Assembly (NCBI GenBank): GCA_000711775.1 | Contig: ARYC01000219.1 | Span: 1-64,000 of the forward strand | Direction: 5' to 3' | Length of the DNA: 64,000 nucleotides | Origin: Oxytricha trifallax | Lineage: Eukaryota > Ciliophora > Spirotrichea > Sporadotrichida > Oxytrichidae | In this document: one piece after another, positions 44,780 through 58,200 of the stretch | Position numbering within the stretch: position 1 is the stretch's first letter | How the letters are laid out: each line of letters begins with the position of its first letter | Notes under the pieces: generated by a model | What the model was told of the DNA's origin: nothing | Databases searched by the model: none | Seen by the model: the letters and a program-made list of their open reading frames with translations, nothing else | Made by a program: the position numbers and the translations under genes

Positions 44780-46920
44780 TTGATTATCACAGTGTACATA
44801 CCTTCGTTCTAAAATCAGGAAGCAAAAGAACTTAAGAGCAGTTTAACGTAAATATTATATAATCATAACGATAAAAACAGAAAATACGATAAATAGAAAC
44901 TTTTATTGATGGGAGCTGAGCTAAAGATTGATGTATAAAGGTTTTAAAAGTTGATACCAGAAAGTTTGGACATCCATAAAAGAATTAATTAATTGGATTA
45001 GATTTTCTTAAATAAAAATACTGGAATTTAACCAACTTAAATTGATAGATGACGAGGAGAGATAAGATAATTATAATATGAGAAGTAAGAAAGTAATTTT
45101 GTGAAACATTTTTTAAAAGAATCCAGAGAACTAAGACAAGAAGACTTAGAATAGGGAGTAAGAAATTCTTAGATAATAAACTTGAGATAGAAAGAATTGG
45201 TACTAACAACTACCATAATAGTCTGTTTAGAATAACAATTTTAAGTAAAAACAGCATTTTTTTATGAAGGAGTGGAAATAAGGAATTAGAGACATGGAAC
45301 ACTGCCGAAGAAGAAATGACTTAAAATAATTATTACTTAGTGAAAAGACAAACTATACAAAAAATATGTACAACCAATTAAAGGATTGACAATAAGAGAC
45401 TTGAAGGTGCAACACAGAGAACAAACCATTTAAAAGATACTAGACAACTAAAATAAACTTTTAAAGTTGACAAAAGTTAATATGAGAAATAAGTATTGGG
45501 GAAACATGGCGATTTAGTAATTGTTAATGAGCTAGTCATACAAGACTTTTTTCAATAAAGTTGACGTATTAAAAGCATAACAGACTGAAACTTTAAAAAA
45601 GAAATAAGATAAGACGGTTTCATTGTAAAAATGTAAACGAAAAGCTAAGCTCAAAATTATAGTCAGCATAAAAACAGTAGAATGAATAAAGTGTTGGATG
45701 TTGAAAAATATCGAAATTAAGGCAAACTAGTATTATTGGGCAAGAATTGAGGCAAATAATATTTTAGGTCAAAAACATAAGACTAAAGTGGTATGATTTC
45801 ATCTTAGCAAAATAATTGAAAAAGTGAAAGTGAGCAATATTAAAGAAAAGAAAAGCGAGTTGCTAGAAACAATAAACTATCCAAATGGTTTTAAATAAAA
45901 CAAAAGCATATACGATTCCTTCAAGAGAAACAGAAAACTAAATATCCTGCAACAAATATTCAGATCAAAGTAAGATTAAGAAGAAGTGAGACGAATTGGA
46001 GAACAATAAAAGAATATAAAATTGTATATATAAACGGTGAAGAAATAAAATTAGAAAAAGGAATGGCACAAAGAAGTAAATTATCTCTGATTTTTATAAT
46101 GTCTACTTCCAAGATATTATTTATTCCAAAAAAGACTTGAAATAACAAATGTTCTAAGGGAAATTACTAATTTCTTCAAATAAAATCCTCATTAATGTAA
46201 AAAGCTAACAACAAATGGATAATTATATTAGAATACTACTTCAATGTAATTGATAGGACTCACAATCTGAAGCTAAACTAGAAAAAGACATTATTTGGAA
46301 AATATTCAAAATAATCAAAAGAAATCAGGTAAATTAATGGATTAAAAAAAGTAAAAAATATTTAAATATTTGCGTATAAACGTTCAATATTACATAAAAC
46401 CACTACTAGAAGGCACATGAAATAAAAAAAAACAAAATTACGTTTCCTAAATACTAACAAAATTGAAAAATGCAACGATTTGTGATAAAAAATGTTTCAT
46501 TTATTAGATAAATCATAATATACAAACTCACATTAATTAATTGCAACTACCTGTCAAGTAAAACAGGAGGATAAAGAAAGATAGAAACTTAAATGAAGAG
46601 AATAGCATTTAAACTCTTAGACCCCAATATAGATTGCTTCGTAACATAACACAAATATGGAATGTAGAACAAGAAAAATTATTGAACAAGTAGTTCTTAA
46701 TACCATCAAGAAGGTGAAAACAATTAAGAAAATACCTGTAAAGAAGAAAAAAAAGAAATCTAAAACAATAGCTATAGAAAAAGAGAAAGAATTTAGTTTA
46801 AAAAAAGAAATGCGATTTAAAGAATAAAAACAATTCATCAAGGCAGAACAGTAGCAAGTTGCGGAATAAGCCACTACTTCAATTTCCACAGAATATTAGT
46901 GATCTAACCCCAAATGAAGA
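44780..46920 (+). pseudogene. LINE-2 EN-RT ORF, decayed
   Basis: Fragments of the endonuclease and reverse transcriptase reading frame in several phases, with a Lys/Glu-rich C-terminal segment (KKKKKKSKTIAIEKEKEF) near 46740. Position GDFN of the endonuclease reads GAEL here. No continuous frame; not functional. Confidence 0.6.
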
Positions 46921-47312
46921 GTAAATATTTAATGAACGAAGATGAGGGGACCCAACTAGATTTAACAAAACCTTTATATGCCACAAGTTTAATTGATCTG
47001 AATTTCTAAACACAAGTATAAATTACTGCAAGCATTGTTTGGATTAATGGCAGCATTAGAGGACTAGAGACTCAGGGCTACTTTTAGAAGTAAAAATGAT
47101 TTTCTGATTAGCCTATGTGAAAAAACAACGGATCAGAGCAAAGAACCATAACATCGATAATGAATGAAGACTTTAAACATCCAAAAATGTGGATTAAATA
47201 TATGAAAAATAAATAGCAAAATGCATAAAGATTTATAATTATAATCTTATATTAAAATTTATTTTATTAAAAGTGAATATCTAATGATCGATTTAAAGAG
47301 GAGTTTAACAAG

Positions 47313-49510
47313 ATGGAAGAGTATAGGAAACAAATTGTTTACCAAAGCAAGCTGTTAACAGCAAGAAGAGGAAAAAAGAGATGAAAACATCAACCAGAAA
47401 GCAAAGTTCAGCCAAAAATTGAAAGAAGTCATATAAGATCACAGAGACAGAATCAATGACCAGGAAGTTCTGTGGCGAAAACATAAAAAACATTAAAAAA
47501 TACTCTTAGCAAACAAATGGGCTTCAAAAATAGATTGAGTATTAGAAAATCAAACTCAATAAGAAATTAAATGACACCCAAACCAAGAAGAGCAGGTTTG
47601 ACATAAATTAAAATGGATTAGAACGTATCCAAGGTAACAAGATGACGCTCATGACCTAGACAGACCTATTAGAGATTACATGCTAAGGATTTGACAAAAT
47701 CATTTACACAAAAAAGGGAAGGAGTTCCACCAAACCACGAGGATGATGAAGATAGTTTGCTGCCCTAGTACCAGGAACAGGATCGATAAAGTCTTGGTAA
47801 AGAGATTCTATGATCGAGAGCAAGCAAGGAGGTGAGGAAATAGAGAACGGAATATATTGTCAGAGAGGCAAGAAAAGCACATAAATGATGACTGGTTTAA
47901 TGAAGATATGATCCCAGGTAGACACATATAGGAAAATAAAATGAAGTTATACCTACGCCAAGTTGAGGAGGCTGGTTTAGTGAGTAAAAGATCTTACTGA
48001 TGATACTTCTACCAATCGTCCTGAACGATAATTGAATAATACAAGTAGAGAGAACCAATATATAAAATCCATCACGATTGTAAGTATTATTGTAATTTTT
48101 ATTAAAAGTAGTGATAAATTAAATTAAAACTATAATCATATAATCTTTATTTTATTAAGCATTTTAATTATTTAAGAAACTTTATTTAATCATTTTCTCA
48201 ATTTGGAAGATTTATAAAAGTACTGAAGGTTTCTGCGATTCCATAATTTATTGCATTTTTTGAATGTTTAAATAATTATTGAAATTTCTAGATTATAATA
48301 CAATAATTTTAGGATTAAAAATCATGATAGAGATCAGAATCTCTTTTAGATCTTTATAAATCCTTAAAGAATAATTTAAGAGTTATATTAAGTCAAGCAC
48401 AAATCAACTTGATGATAATGGAGATATTAGGTAAGGCTTACAGAAATGACAAGATTGTCTTAATACTCCAAACAAACCAAGTCATAGATTATTCAAAAGA
48501 CTACATTATTATGGCAACACTAATTGCAATTCATATTGCGGTATAACCCTTCTTCCAGATCTTCGCTAAGGACTGGATAAGCATATTGAGATACTATCTA
48601 ATTGTTAAACCTAAAGGTATGTCCCATGTGTAATTGGAGATTAGGAAGCTGAGGATCACAGTAGAAGAAAAGACGATAGAAATAATCAAAGAGAAAGGTA
48701 ACGAATCACTTTGGTAGGCAGAGCTTGAATAGAACGGGACTCATAATACCAAAATGATTTCACAGTCCTACATATGGGATGAGTTAGTTATGAAGATCGG
48801 GGCAGAGATGCAAGTGGTACTAATTCAAGGAGAGAAAGTGGGATAATTCAGTGAAATAATCTAAGAAGAAGCCGAGATCGAAGAATTCCAATTTATAATA
48901 TGAATTTGATTATTAAATATGAAAATTAATTAGAAATTAATAAAATTTAAGAAAATTATGAGAATAAGATGCCGTGTCATTCATTTAAAATTAAAGTGTA
49001 AGATACGAAAAAGATATCTAAATTCATTATTTTACAGAGGTTAAACCAGGTAAGAGTGATGATAGGATCAGAAAAGGACTTCGCAAAATGCTAAAAAGTA
49101 TTTGGAGAAGTATTCAAATATGCTAATAGTAATATTGAAAAGGAACATTGAAAAGTCAATGAGACGGTTTTTAATAAAATATTATATATATATATATTTG
49201 CTTTTTGTTTTTACTTATTATAATTGATTGAAGTATTTAAATCAACTATTTTCCAAATTATTCATAATGAATACCTATTCACACGGACAGCTTACGATGG
49301 TGAAATTACATAGAAGACAGCAGAAGGAGCTGTTAAACCCAAACTAGTTTAAGCACCACCCAGAAAGGAACGCAAGAATTCAGGGAACTAGCTAGGATAA
49401 GATGCAAAAGACCAGGGGACGAAAAAAGAAGACTAAGTGAGAACTGATGGGGTCAGCAGTCAACAAAACTTGAATGAGGAAGAAGGAACAACTTTACAAG
49501 AAGAGAGATG
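47313..49510 (+). pseudogene. LINE-2 second ORF, decayed
   Basis: Homologous to the second ORF of the minus-strand LINE: TCQGFDKIIYTKKG, then in another phase KIVCCPSTRNRIDKVLVKR, and FFQIFAKDWISILRYYL. The frame changes at a run of A6G3 near 47713; a TGA follows REQARR. After TGA 48901-48903 an AT-rich stretch precedes a last coding-like piece at 49270-49510. Confidence 0.55.
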
Positions 49511-49520
49511 ATGAAAACAC

Positions 49521-50536
49521 AAAATTGTAATAAGTTACAACAAGCTATTAATATAGTGCTGTTCAGAAATTATGGGTATTATTTACTTTTAGTTAATAAT
49601 TACTTATTTACTCACTATTAATAATTATAAGCAAACATAGTTTTATTGAAATTAAATCTACTAATAATAGTATTTTTATTGTGATAATACTTTAGTTTTA
49701 TTCCTTTTTTAACAGGATTATGATTTTTTCAATTTATTGGCTTTAATTTTATAAAGAATTCCAATTAATTTATAATTGTGATTACATTTTAATTTCTATA
49801 AAATATTTGTATTGTATATATTGAATTTAATAAATGATTAGAACGCTTTATAAATTCCAAAAAGAATAAATTAAAATATATTTTGAACTTACTTATATAT
49901 TTTCTAAACAAATTTAAATAATTTTATATTTTGATGTATGACACCTTACCTAATTATGAATAATTTAAAGTTTGCATATAATTATTCTTCATATTTTAAA
50001 AAAATGAGATACTTATTAGATTGTTTTATTCAACTCCTTTGCTTTACAATATATTTATTATATTTAGTTTAGTTATTTGCTAAAATAAATATTACTAGCT
50101 ATTTTAATTATTTTCCATTAGTCATCATTCAAATAAATTAATAAAAAACATTTATAATCGAGTATAAATAAAAATTACAATTTATACAGTAAAATATAAA
50201 TTAATTAAGCATTTTAAATTGTTCTTTACTATGTTTTACTAATTCTTTTTATCATTAAACATTCATATAAAAATTTTATGTATTAATTATCAAAGATTTT
50301 ATAAAGTTAAAATTATAAAAATCGTTTATATACAATATGTTAATGTTTTGTAAAGGATTTAAAATATTCAAATGAAAAATAATTACCTTCAGTTTATTAC
50401 TAATTTTCATTTTTTTTTCTGATTAATCATCTTTAATTACTAAGTTTATAATATTTTTTAAGAAATAACTCTATATTTTCATATAAATTTACATTCTTTC
50501 TATCATATATTCTAAAGTTCACAATAATGATTTATA
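49521..50536. other. AT-rich DNA between the two LINEs
   Basis: No coding pattern or repeat recognised. Confidence 0.5.
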
Positions 50537-50577
50537 TAGTAGTAGTAGTAGAAGTAGTAGTAGTAGTAGTAGTAGTT
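50537..50577 (-). repeat. (ACT)n tail of the LINE
   Basis: TAG/AGT trinucleotide repeat on the plus strand with one interruption, placed about 100 bp downstream of the last ORF stop of the minus-strand LINE; read as its 3' tail. Confidence 0.6.
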
Positions 50578-50677
50578 GTAATAGAATACTTTAGGTAATT
50601 AAAATGCAAAATAAATTCAAAGCGTAATTACCAAAAAAAGTACAATAACTCGAATGAACCAGATTCATTGATCAATC

Positions 50678-52132
50678 TCATTGCAGTTCCCTGTCTTCAT
50701 TTGATTTGTATCTGCTTCCTTGATCAATATTTGATTTCTCTCTCCTCTTCGTTGTCGATTATGCTTGTTGCATCTTTAACTTCATCTTCAATTTTTGCAT
50801 CGAGTTTCCTAGCTTGGTTTCTTTATCCTCACTCCTCTCTGCTTTTGGCTTGGCTTGATTCAGGAATAGATATTTTTCTACTGCTGATCCTCCCTCGATA
50901 AACTCGCTGAACTTCCCTTCACAATCAAAGAGTTCTTGCTCTAATTGTCCTTTTGGAGTTTCCCTTTAGATTAACTCGTCCCATCTATCAATCTTTGTGT
51001 CGTAGTAGTAAGAGCTCGTTCCCATTTCAGCATCAGCTCCTTACCAGATTAGCTCACTCTTCCTCTCCATTTCTCTAATCGCCTCATCTTCACTTATGGC
51101 TTTCCCAGATCTGCCGATCTCCATTTTAGTAAGTCAAATCTCCAGATTAAACATGAGGTAGTACCTTTACATGTTCACTCAATCCTTGGCAAAAATCTGA
51201 AATACTGGTTGTCCATCCAATTCTAGGGTTAGGTGATTTATAATCAGCGTAGCCAGGACTCCGCAATTATCTGGGTCTCTTGCTTGGTTCGTTTCCATCT
51301 CTTCGGTTTCTCTCCAGTGCTTTCCGTTCTCTAATTTCTAATTAGATTCCCCAATGCTTTTCTCCAACCTATGTATCCCGTTGTCATTCAGGACCACTGG
51401 TGGCAAAGTCAAGTACTTTAACTTTTGCTCATTGAAGTATACCTCCTCGATCTGTCTGATGATAGACTTCATTGTTTCTTCTGATAAGTGGTTTCCTTGT
51501 ATTAGGTCGAAGTGTTTCCATTCTTGGTTTATCTATCTCTCGTGCTCAACCTAGCATTTCGACCAAAGATCCTCTTCTCTAACTCATCTTCTCTAGCTCC
51601 TCTTCTTCTTGCTGCCTATCTCTCATCGTACTTCCTTACAAGTGCTTTCTCAAGCTTGGTTCTTGTGCTTGGACAGCAGACAATTGTTGTCATTCTTGTC
51701 ACCATCGGAGTCCACCCTTTTTTTAGCATAGATGATCTTATCAAACCCTTGGCACTTCGCCTCTGTCAAGTCGATTATTTTCTTGAATTTCATCTGATCT
51801 CATTCAATACATGTTGATCCGTCCTCGTGCTTATCAAAATCAACCCACTGGGTCTTGGGCTCATGCATATTCTTGCTTGGATTTAATTTTCCAATCTTTA
51901 ACTTGCTCTTAAAACCTATCTACTTGTTTAAGAGGACCTCTCTGCTCTTTTCATTTCCGAGTCCCAGTACCTCTTGATCTTTACTTCTATCTCTATGCTC
52001 AAATCGTACTTCTTGTACCTTCTCCCAAAACTCTCTCTTCTTGTTATACTAATTTCGTTGCCTCATCTATCTTTCTCTCCCTTTCTCATTGCTCCAGTTA
52101 CTCTGATGTCTACTGAAATTCGATCGTTCCAT
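50678..52132 (-). CDS. LINE second ORF (about 484 codons), unknown function
   Basis: ATG 52132 to TGA 50678-50680. Basic N-terminus (many Arg, Gln, Lys), then AKCQGFDKIIYAKK, TIVCCPSTRTKLEKALVRKY, LATLIINHLTLELDGQPVFQ, FAKD-VNMQRYYLMF and an acidic/Lys tail. Lesions: TGA codons at CIE* and FAKD* (the second is Trp in LINE-2) and an extra A in a run before GGG near 51715 that shifts the frame. Conserved in LINE-2 in the same place, so it is a true element gene. It may play the ORF1 (RNA-binding) role, though it lies downstream of the RT. No domain recognised. Confidence 0.55.
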
Positions 52133-52289
52133 AGTTTCTTTGTTTCTTTAATTTGCCAATTGATTTTCTTTTTAATTTTATCAATTAATTATAACTTTCT
52201 GATTCTCTCTCATTATATTCTTCTTGGCATTCTCTCATTTAGATATTCATATTGCTCATCAAATCATATTCAATGTTTTTTCATCAAAG

Positions 52290-55200
52290 TCAGCTCCTTA
52301 TTTCTTGACGTAAGTCATTCTAAATGGCTTCTTAATAGGTTATATAGTACTCCCGTGCTTCCAATTTTCTTATTCTCTGATCTAACCATATCATATTAGT
52401 TATGAATTCTATTTATTTATGACTTTCCAAGTCAAATAGTCTGTTCTCCTTTAACAGTTTTGAGAATCTTGTTGGGTCTCCTGTCTTATTCAGCAGACCA
52501 CATCTCCTCATATGATTTGCGTCTACCAAGACCTTGTGCACGCTGCAGTAATGGTACATGCCATAATTAACTATTGTCTTCCCTTGCGTTATTGCCATCA
52601 TCGTGTCCTTTACGTTCTTAGTTAAAAACATTTTCTTTCTTTTCTGCAATTCATCACATTTCTGTTTTATTTCTTCTTTTTCTTTTTTTTTACTCTTTTT
52701 GGCCTTAGGAACTATTCAATGTTCAGATTGATTTTCTTTAAGTTTTTCTGAACTAAATCCCTTATTATTTCACTAGTGTTAGTTTGCTTCAATTAAGTTA
52801 AATTCCTTAGTATTTTGTTCGGAATGTCTCTCGGCGTTTTAAATGCTATTCTCTTTAGTTGCAGTTCCATTTTTTCTATTTCCTAGATTTTCACAAATTA
52901 TACGACTACTAAAGGGGTATATTTGTAAATCATTAGAGACCTAATTTAAGCCATCATAATCGTGTCATTCACCGTGTTATTGCTTGACCTTGTTAGTGTC
53001 TAGTAGAACTCTGTCTGATTTTTAATGTCATTCCACGTGTTTTTAGTAGGTAGTGTATGTTCAGACAAATGTTGAGTCCCAGATTTTATTTCCTGGACAT
53101 TTTTAATTCCTTCTATCTAGAACTCTCTCTCAAACCCTTTCGCATCACTTAGAAATACTTTCTTTTTGGTGTTCAATTTCAGGTTATGTGATTTCTCGAT
53201 CTCCCTGAAGTACTCTACTACTCTTTTGAATTATTGTGGGTCTTTGACATTCATTAATATATCATCTGCGAATGCTATCAATTTGGCTTATTTAATCAGC
53301 GACTTCAGCTCTTATTATGAATATAGCGCATCTTACAAATAGATATTAAATAGCATGGGTGAAAATCTTCTTCCTTGAGCCACCCCTTGCTACGTGATTA
53401 TCTACTCTTTTTCATATTTAATCTTGTTGTCTTTGTATAATGATTCAATTAGGTTAACTTTTTTTGCGTCTTTCTAGCTCCCTATTCTTTCCCTCAAAAT
53501 TTGTTGTAGTTTGTCTTTCCAGACTGAGTCATATGCCTTTTAAAGATCCACCAATAGATAAGCTTCTCTCTGTTTACTCTTCTTTCTGGATTACTTTTTG
53601 TGTTCTAACAGCCTAATTAGATTTACATCTGTGCTTTTGCTTTCTTTAAACCCGTTTTAATAATTTCCCGTTTTCAAAAGCTCACTTTTCCCTTCATTAA
53701 TCTTATTTATTAAAACTTTCTCCACTATTTTGCTAAGGTGAGAATTGATTACTATTGGTCTAGTGTTGTTGACTTCCGGATAAAGATCCTTCTAGTCTTT
53801 GCATAGTAGTATCAGCCTTCCCTCCTTGATAAAATCTGGTATTTATCCCTAGTTTAGCCACTCTACTATATTTTCTGATTTCATCAACATTTTTCCATCG
53901 AATCCGTCTGGGCCTATAACTTTATTGAAGTTACATTCTCTTATACTTCTTTCTACTTCCTATTCTTCACAAAATTTTGCCTTCTATTGCTTATCGATCA
54001 TTATTGCATCTGCTTTACTTGTTTCATCGTTATTGTTTTCTCTGTTATCTCTATATAGTTGGGTGTAGTACTCAACTATCTTTCTTTTTGTTTCTTCCCC
54101 TGGTTCTAGTCTTTCCTAATTAATTGTAATTCCCTTGATTGGTTGTGCTTGCTTTTGACTTTTTGTTAGTCTTTTTACCATGTAGAAGAATCCTTTTAGA
54201 TCGTTCCTATCCAGGCATTCAAAACCCCAAAACCCTTTCAGTAGTTTGATTGAGTTTTTGATTGATAAAAGTAGACTATTAGTGCATAGTTTATTAAGGT
54301 TTTAATAGGGTTTATGTAGGGGTTTAATGTTTAAACATTAGTAATTTAAGTGAGTAAATGCGAGGTTTGGGGTCTGTTTATGACAGTGAGTATATAGATT
54401 TATTGTTATAGTTGCGTTATGGATGTGATGAATATAATGATCAACTCATATCTATCCTAAATTACAAGTCTATAGCAAGGCTAATCCATAAATCTCCTGC
54501 TACTGTTAGGTCTCATTGTCTATTAGCATTGAATTTAAAGAGATAGCAACTAAATTCTAAGCCTAAGAGACCCTCAAAATTTTAGCAGCATCATATCGAT
54601 TATCTTATTAATGATAAGACTCTTAAATACTGGGCTCACTTCTCTCTGGCCTAAAGAGCTGTGATGTTTCATCGCCAATTTCCTGAGCTTAACATCTCTG
54701 CTTAATCTATAGCGAACATATATAAAAAGAATGGAATATCTTACAAGACAGTCAATCGCATTAAGAGAGTGATTGACTTTAATGTTCCATTTTATAAGGA
54801 TAATTTAAATTATATATTCGATTAAATGCAGAAGGCTATTACTAATAATATTAAGTTCATACACGCTGATGAGGCAGTATTAACGTTTAATATCTTCATA
54901 TCAAGGTCTTGGTATAAAAGATATAGCAATGTTGAAGTATATGATTAAAAGGTTAAGGTTTAAACTCATGCAATACTTTGTGGAATAAGCGAAGATAACG
55001 GCCTCGAGACTTATGTTATCCTCCCTCGCTCAATAAAGACCGAATAATACATAAAGTTCTTGCAATAACTCAGAGATAAGTACGCCGACTAAGAGAATAT
55101 TTTGTTTGTAGATAACTTATCTGTCCATCAAACTAAAGACACAAGGAAGGAATATGAACGGCTAAACATAACACCTGTATTTAATGTTCCATACAGTCCT

Positions 55201-58200
55201 CAGTTCAATGGAATTGAATTATAGGGGGTTATTGAAAGGCCACTACAAGAAACTCCTACTATATCACTTGATGCACGACTTGAAGATAGATACAGTAGAT
55301 TTTATTAAGAGTGCTGCTAAGAGAGTCAGCGATGATAAAGCTAAAGTATGAGAGAAGGGAGATATTGTGTATATAAATAAGTTTTAGATTTAAACGAATG
55401 AATAAGTTCACATATTAAATTTGCCCGTAAAAGGATTTGGCTTCTCTTTCGTTTCTTCCTCTTAAGGCTTGCTTGGGCCCATGTTTCTTCTCTTAGTGCC
55501 AGCTCCCGCATCTATGTCCATCTCTTCAGGCTTTTATAATCTTTGAAGAGCCTCTTACTCAATTCATGTTTTACTTGAGACTTTCTCTCTGTTTAATTTG
55601 CTGCGCTCTTTCATCAAGTATATAGCAGTACCAGGTTTTTCTATAAAGTTAGAAGGCTAAGCTTACTTGAGATGAAAGGATACTTTTGAAGTTTCTACAG
55701 CCAGGTATCACTTATTTTATACCTTGCTTCTCTTTTTCTTCAGGAGAGATGCTGTATCGTTTCTTGTGAGCTTCTTGAATAACTTCATTTAAGTACTCAG
55801 GTTTCAGAGATTCAAGAACACCAAAGAAGAAGTTTCTCTCAGGCAACTTATTAGAGAGCTGTTGCTTTGATGGAAGATAGAGCTATACGTCTGGATCACT
55901 CATAGCATCGTCATATAGGTTTGTTACTGATATTTCAGGGTAGTTAGGTATCTCTATCATCCTAATTTCATTAGACTTAACTTTTTTCTCTTCACTCAAT
56001 AAGGCTTTTAAGAATGAGATTTAAGTTCCTTTCTGGGTTGGCAAGAACAACCCAACTATGGTTAATCTATTAGTATTAGTTAAAAGTTTACCTTGCTAAA
56101 CCAAGTACCTATAGAGGTCGTCTTTACTTCGAAATTTTCCTATTAAATCTTGAGATTAAATTCTCTTCATTGCATCATTCATAGACTCCATCTTGCTTCC
56201 TCTTTCAAGAAATGTTAATGAAATTTAAAATTATGGAATCCATTCTAAGTTTATTAAAATATTACTACTAAATAGGGAGGACCTACTGGAGGTCAACCTT
56301 GAAAAGATATACGGAGAAGCATTGAAAAACTTGCTCCAAGTTTCACAGATTGATTTCCATTTTTATCAAACTTTCTCCATTAAATTGCTCCTAATAATGT
56401 TTAATTAAATTAGGAGGTCCTAAAAATTAAGTTCAAACTTTATTAGAGTTAAATTTTAAGGTTAAAACTTAATTAGGAGCATATTAAATTAAAAAATGTT
56501 TAATAACTTTACCTCAAAATTAAGTTCAAACTTGATTTGGAGGACCTCCTAGAGAAACAAAACTTCATTAGGAGTATATTAATTTACTAAAACGAATAAA
56601 ATTCTCATAAAAAATGTCAACTTACAGTCTTCTATGGGTATTTAATTTTCTTACCTCTCAGCCAAAAATCTACCAGAGTGTCTTATACTCGACTATTAAA
56701 CTTTATCAAGGTATATTTTAACATTATTATAAAAAAATATATCAGCAAACTAAAATGAGCGCTAACCTTCTGAGAAGAGCGGCATTACTTGGGAATCAAA
56801 ATTATCATTCCAGCAACCAAGAAAAGTAGAGACCAGAGACGCTTGTACTAGGTGGGAGCCTACTTATGACAACTTTGACCTGTTAGCTTTGAGATTTCAA
56901 TATAAGTTAAGTAGGAGGTCATCATGAAGCTGTGCAAATTGAGAAGGAGGTTAAACAACCCGCCATAGAGCATTAATAAATACCAGGCAAAGTTGACTAG
57001 TAATGCAATAAAGTTTTCCCTTACAGGTCAACTTATAAGAGACACTTGAGAGATATACACAACGATATGCCAAGGTTATATCTCAAGCATTAAGAAAGAT
57101 GGGAAGTATGTTTGTGAGTTCTGTGAGAAGCTATATTCTCATACTAGAGACCTCAAAGTGCACTTAAAGAAAAAGCACAATTAAAGTTTTGTCTTTATTC
57201 ATGATTCTACAGGGAATAGATTCCTCTAAAAGAGAAGATCAAGAAACCCAGTGGAGTCTCTTAGAGTTGAAGTCTAGAAGTAAGTAAATGAAGAAAGCAG
57301 TCAAGAATTTTCCAGTATCAATAAAATCATGGTTAAAATAGAGGCAATGAAGATTCCCAAATTAAAAATTATTGACTTAGATTCTTGCCTAGAAGCCCTT
57401 GTTGAGATAATAGAGAAGAGAGTCATTACTGATGACTAATATGCTTACAAGATATATCATTTCAATTACTTCCTTGCTTATGACAAGTTCCAAATTGAAT
57501 TTGCTAATGAGGATTATGCTCTTTAAAAGGCAAAGTTAAATGGGTGCAGGCATAACATCTAGCTTGATGCTATTTTACTTGGTAAAGATCATGTAGCCTT
57601 CAGGCTTCCTTTACTTGAAATGACCTACAGAGAATTCTAATCTGACAATAGATGTCAGAGATAAATTAGCTAGATAGTATAGTAGATAGTTGAAGGAATT
57701 GAAGAACTTCACAAGCTAGGTTATGTTCATAGAGACTTAAAGCCAGAGAACATCATGATGAACTTTCAGGTTCTTAGAGTTTATATTATTGACTTCAACA
57801 GAGCTCAAAGAGTGCAAGCCTCTACATAAGGAAATGTATACGGCACTCCTGGATATTTCCCAGAGAGAGAGGATTGGAGAGATGGAGACACTTAAGGGGA
57901 TATCTGGGCTCTAGCAGTAATAATAATAGAGAGCGACATGCAAGAAACGATTACTTTAGCTGCAGAGATGAGAGAGATTCTAAGCAGAGAATAAAACAAT
58001 ATCTCGATAAAAATAAAAAAATGGAGGTCTCAGAGAACTTGCATACTCAATGCCAAGCTAAGAGAATTAACAAACTATAGAAACAATCAAACATCAACTT
58101 AGAAAGATAAAATTCAGAGAAATGCAACATGACTCTAAGCTTATGTTTGTGTGAAATATTTTAAAAACTAGCTTGTTAACTCACTTAAAATACTAATATC

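Larger units (their letters stand above)
44320..49520 (+). mobile_element. Degenerate LINE, plus strand (LINE-2)
   Basis: Collinear with the better preserved LINE at 50537-59640. Endonuclease-like segment near 44780-45050 (LIITVYIPSFQNQEAKEL against VITTYIPPYSNYEVKEL), RT segment near 45800-45920 (HLSKIIEKV, ELLETINYPNGFKQNKS against HLSKIVEKV, ELLKTGNYQNGFKESKS), and the second ORF at 47313-49510. The FADD box and GDFN box are lost. Purine-rich on the coding strand throughout. Both ends are uncertain. Confidence 0.65.

Noticed and set aside
44402-47493. Hydrophobic minus-strand ORFs under the standard code
   Set aside because: Antisense shadows of the purine-rich plus-strand LINE-2 relic.
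50668-52399. Several hydrophobic plus-strand ORFs that look like membrane proteins under the standard code
   Set aside because: They are antisense to the LINE second ORF and ORF-a; the Leu/Ser/Phe richness is the complement of Lys/Glu/Arg-rich coding sequence.
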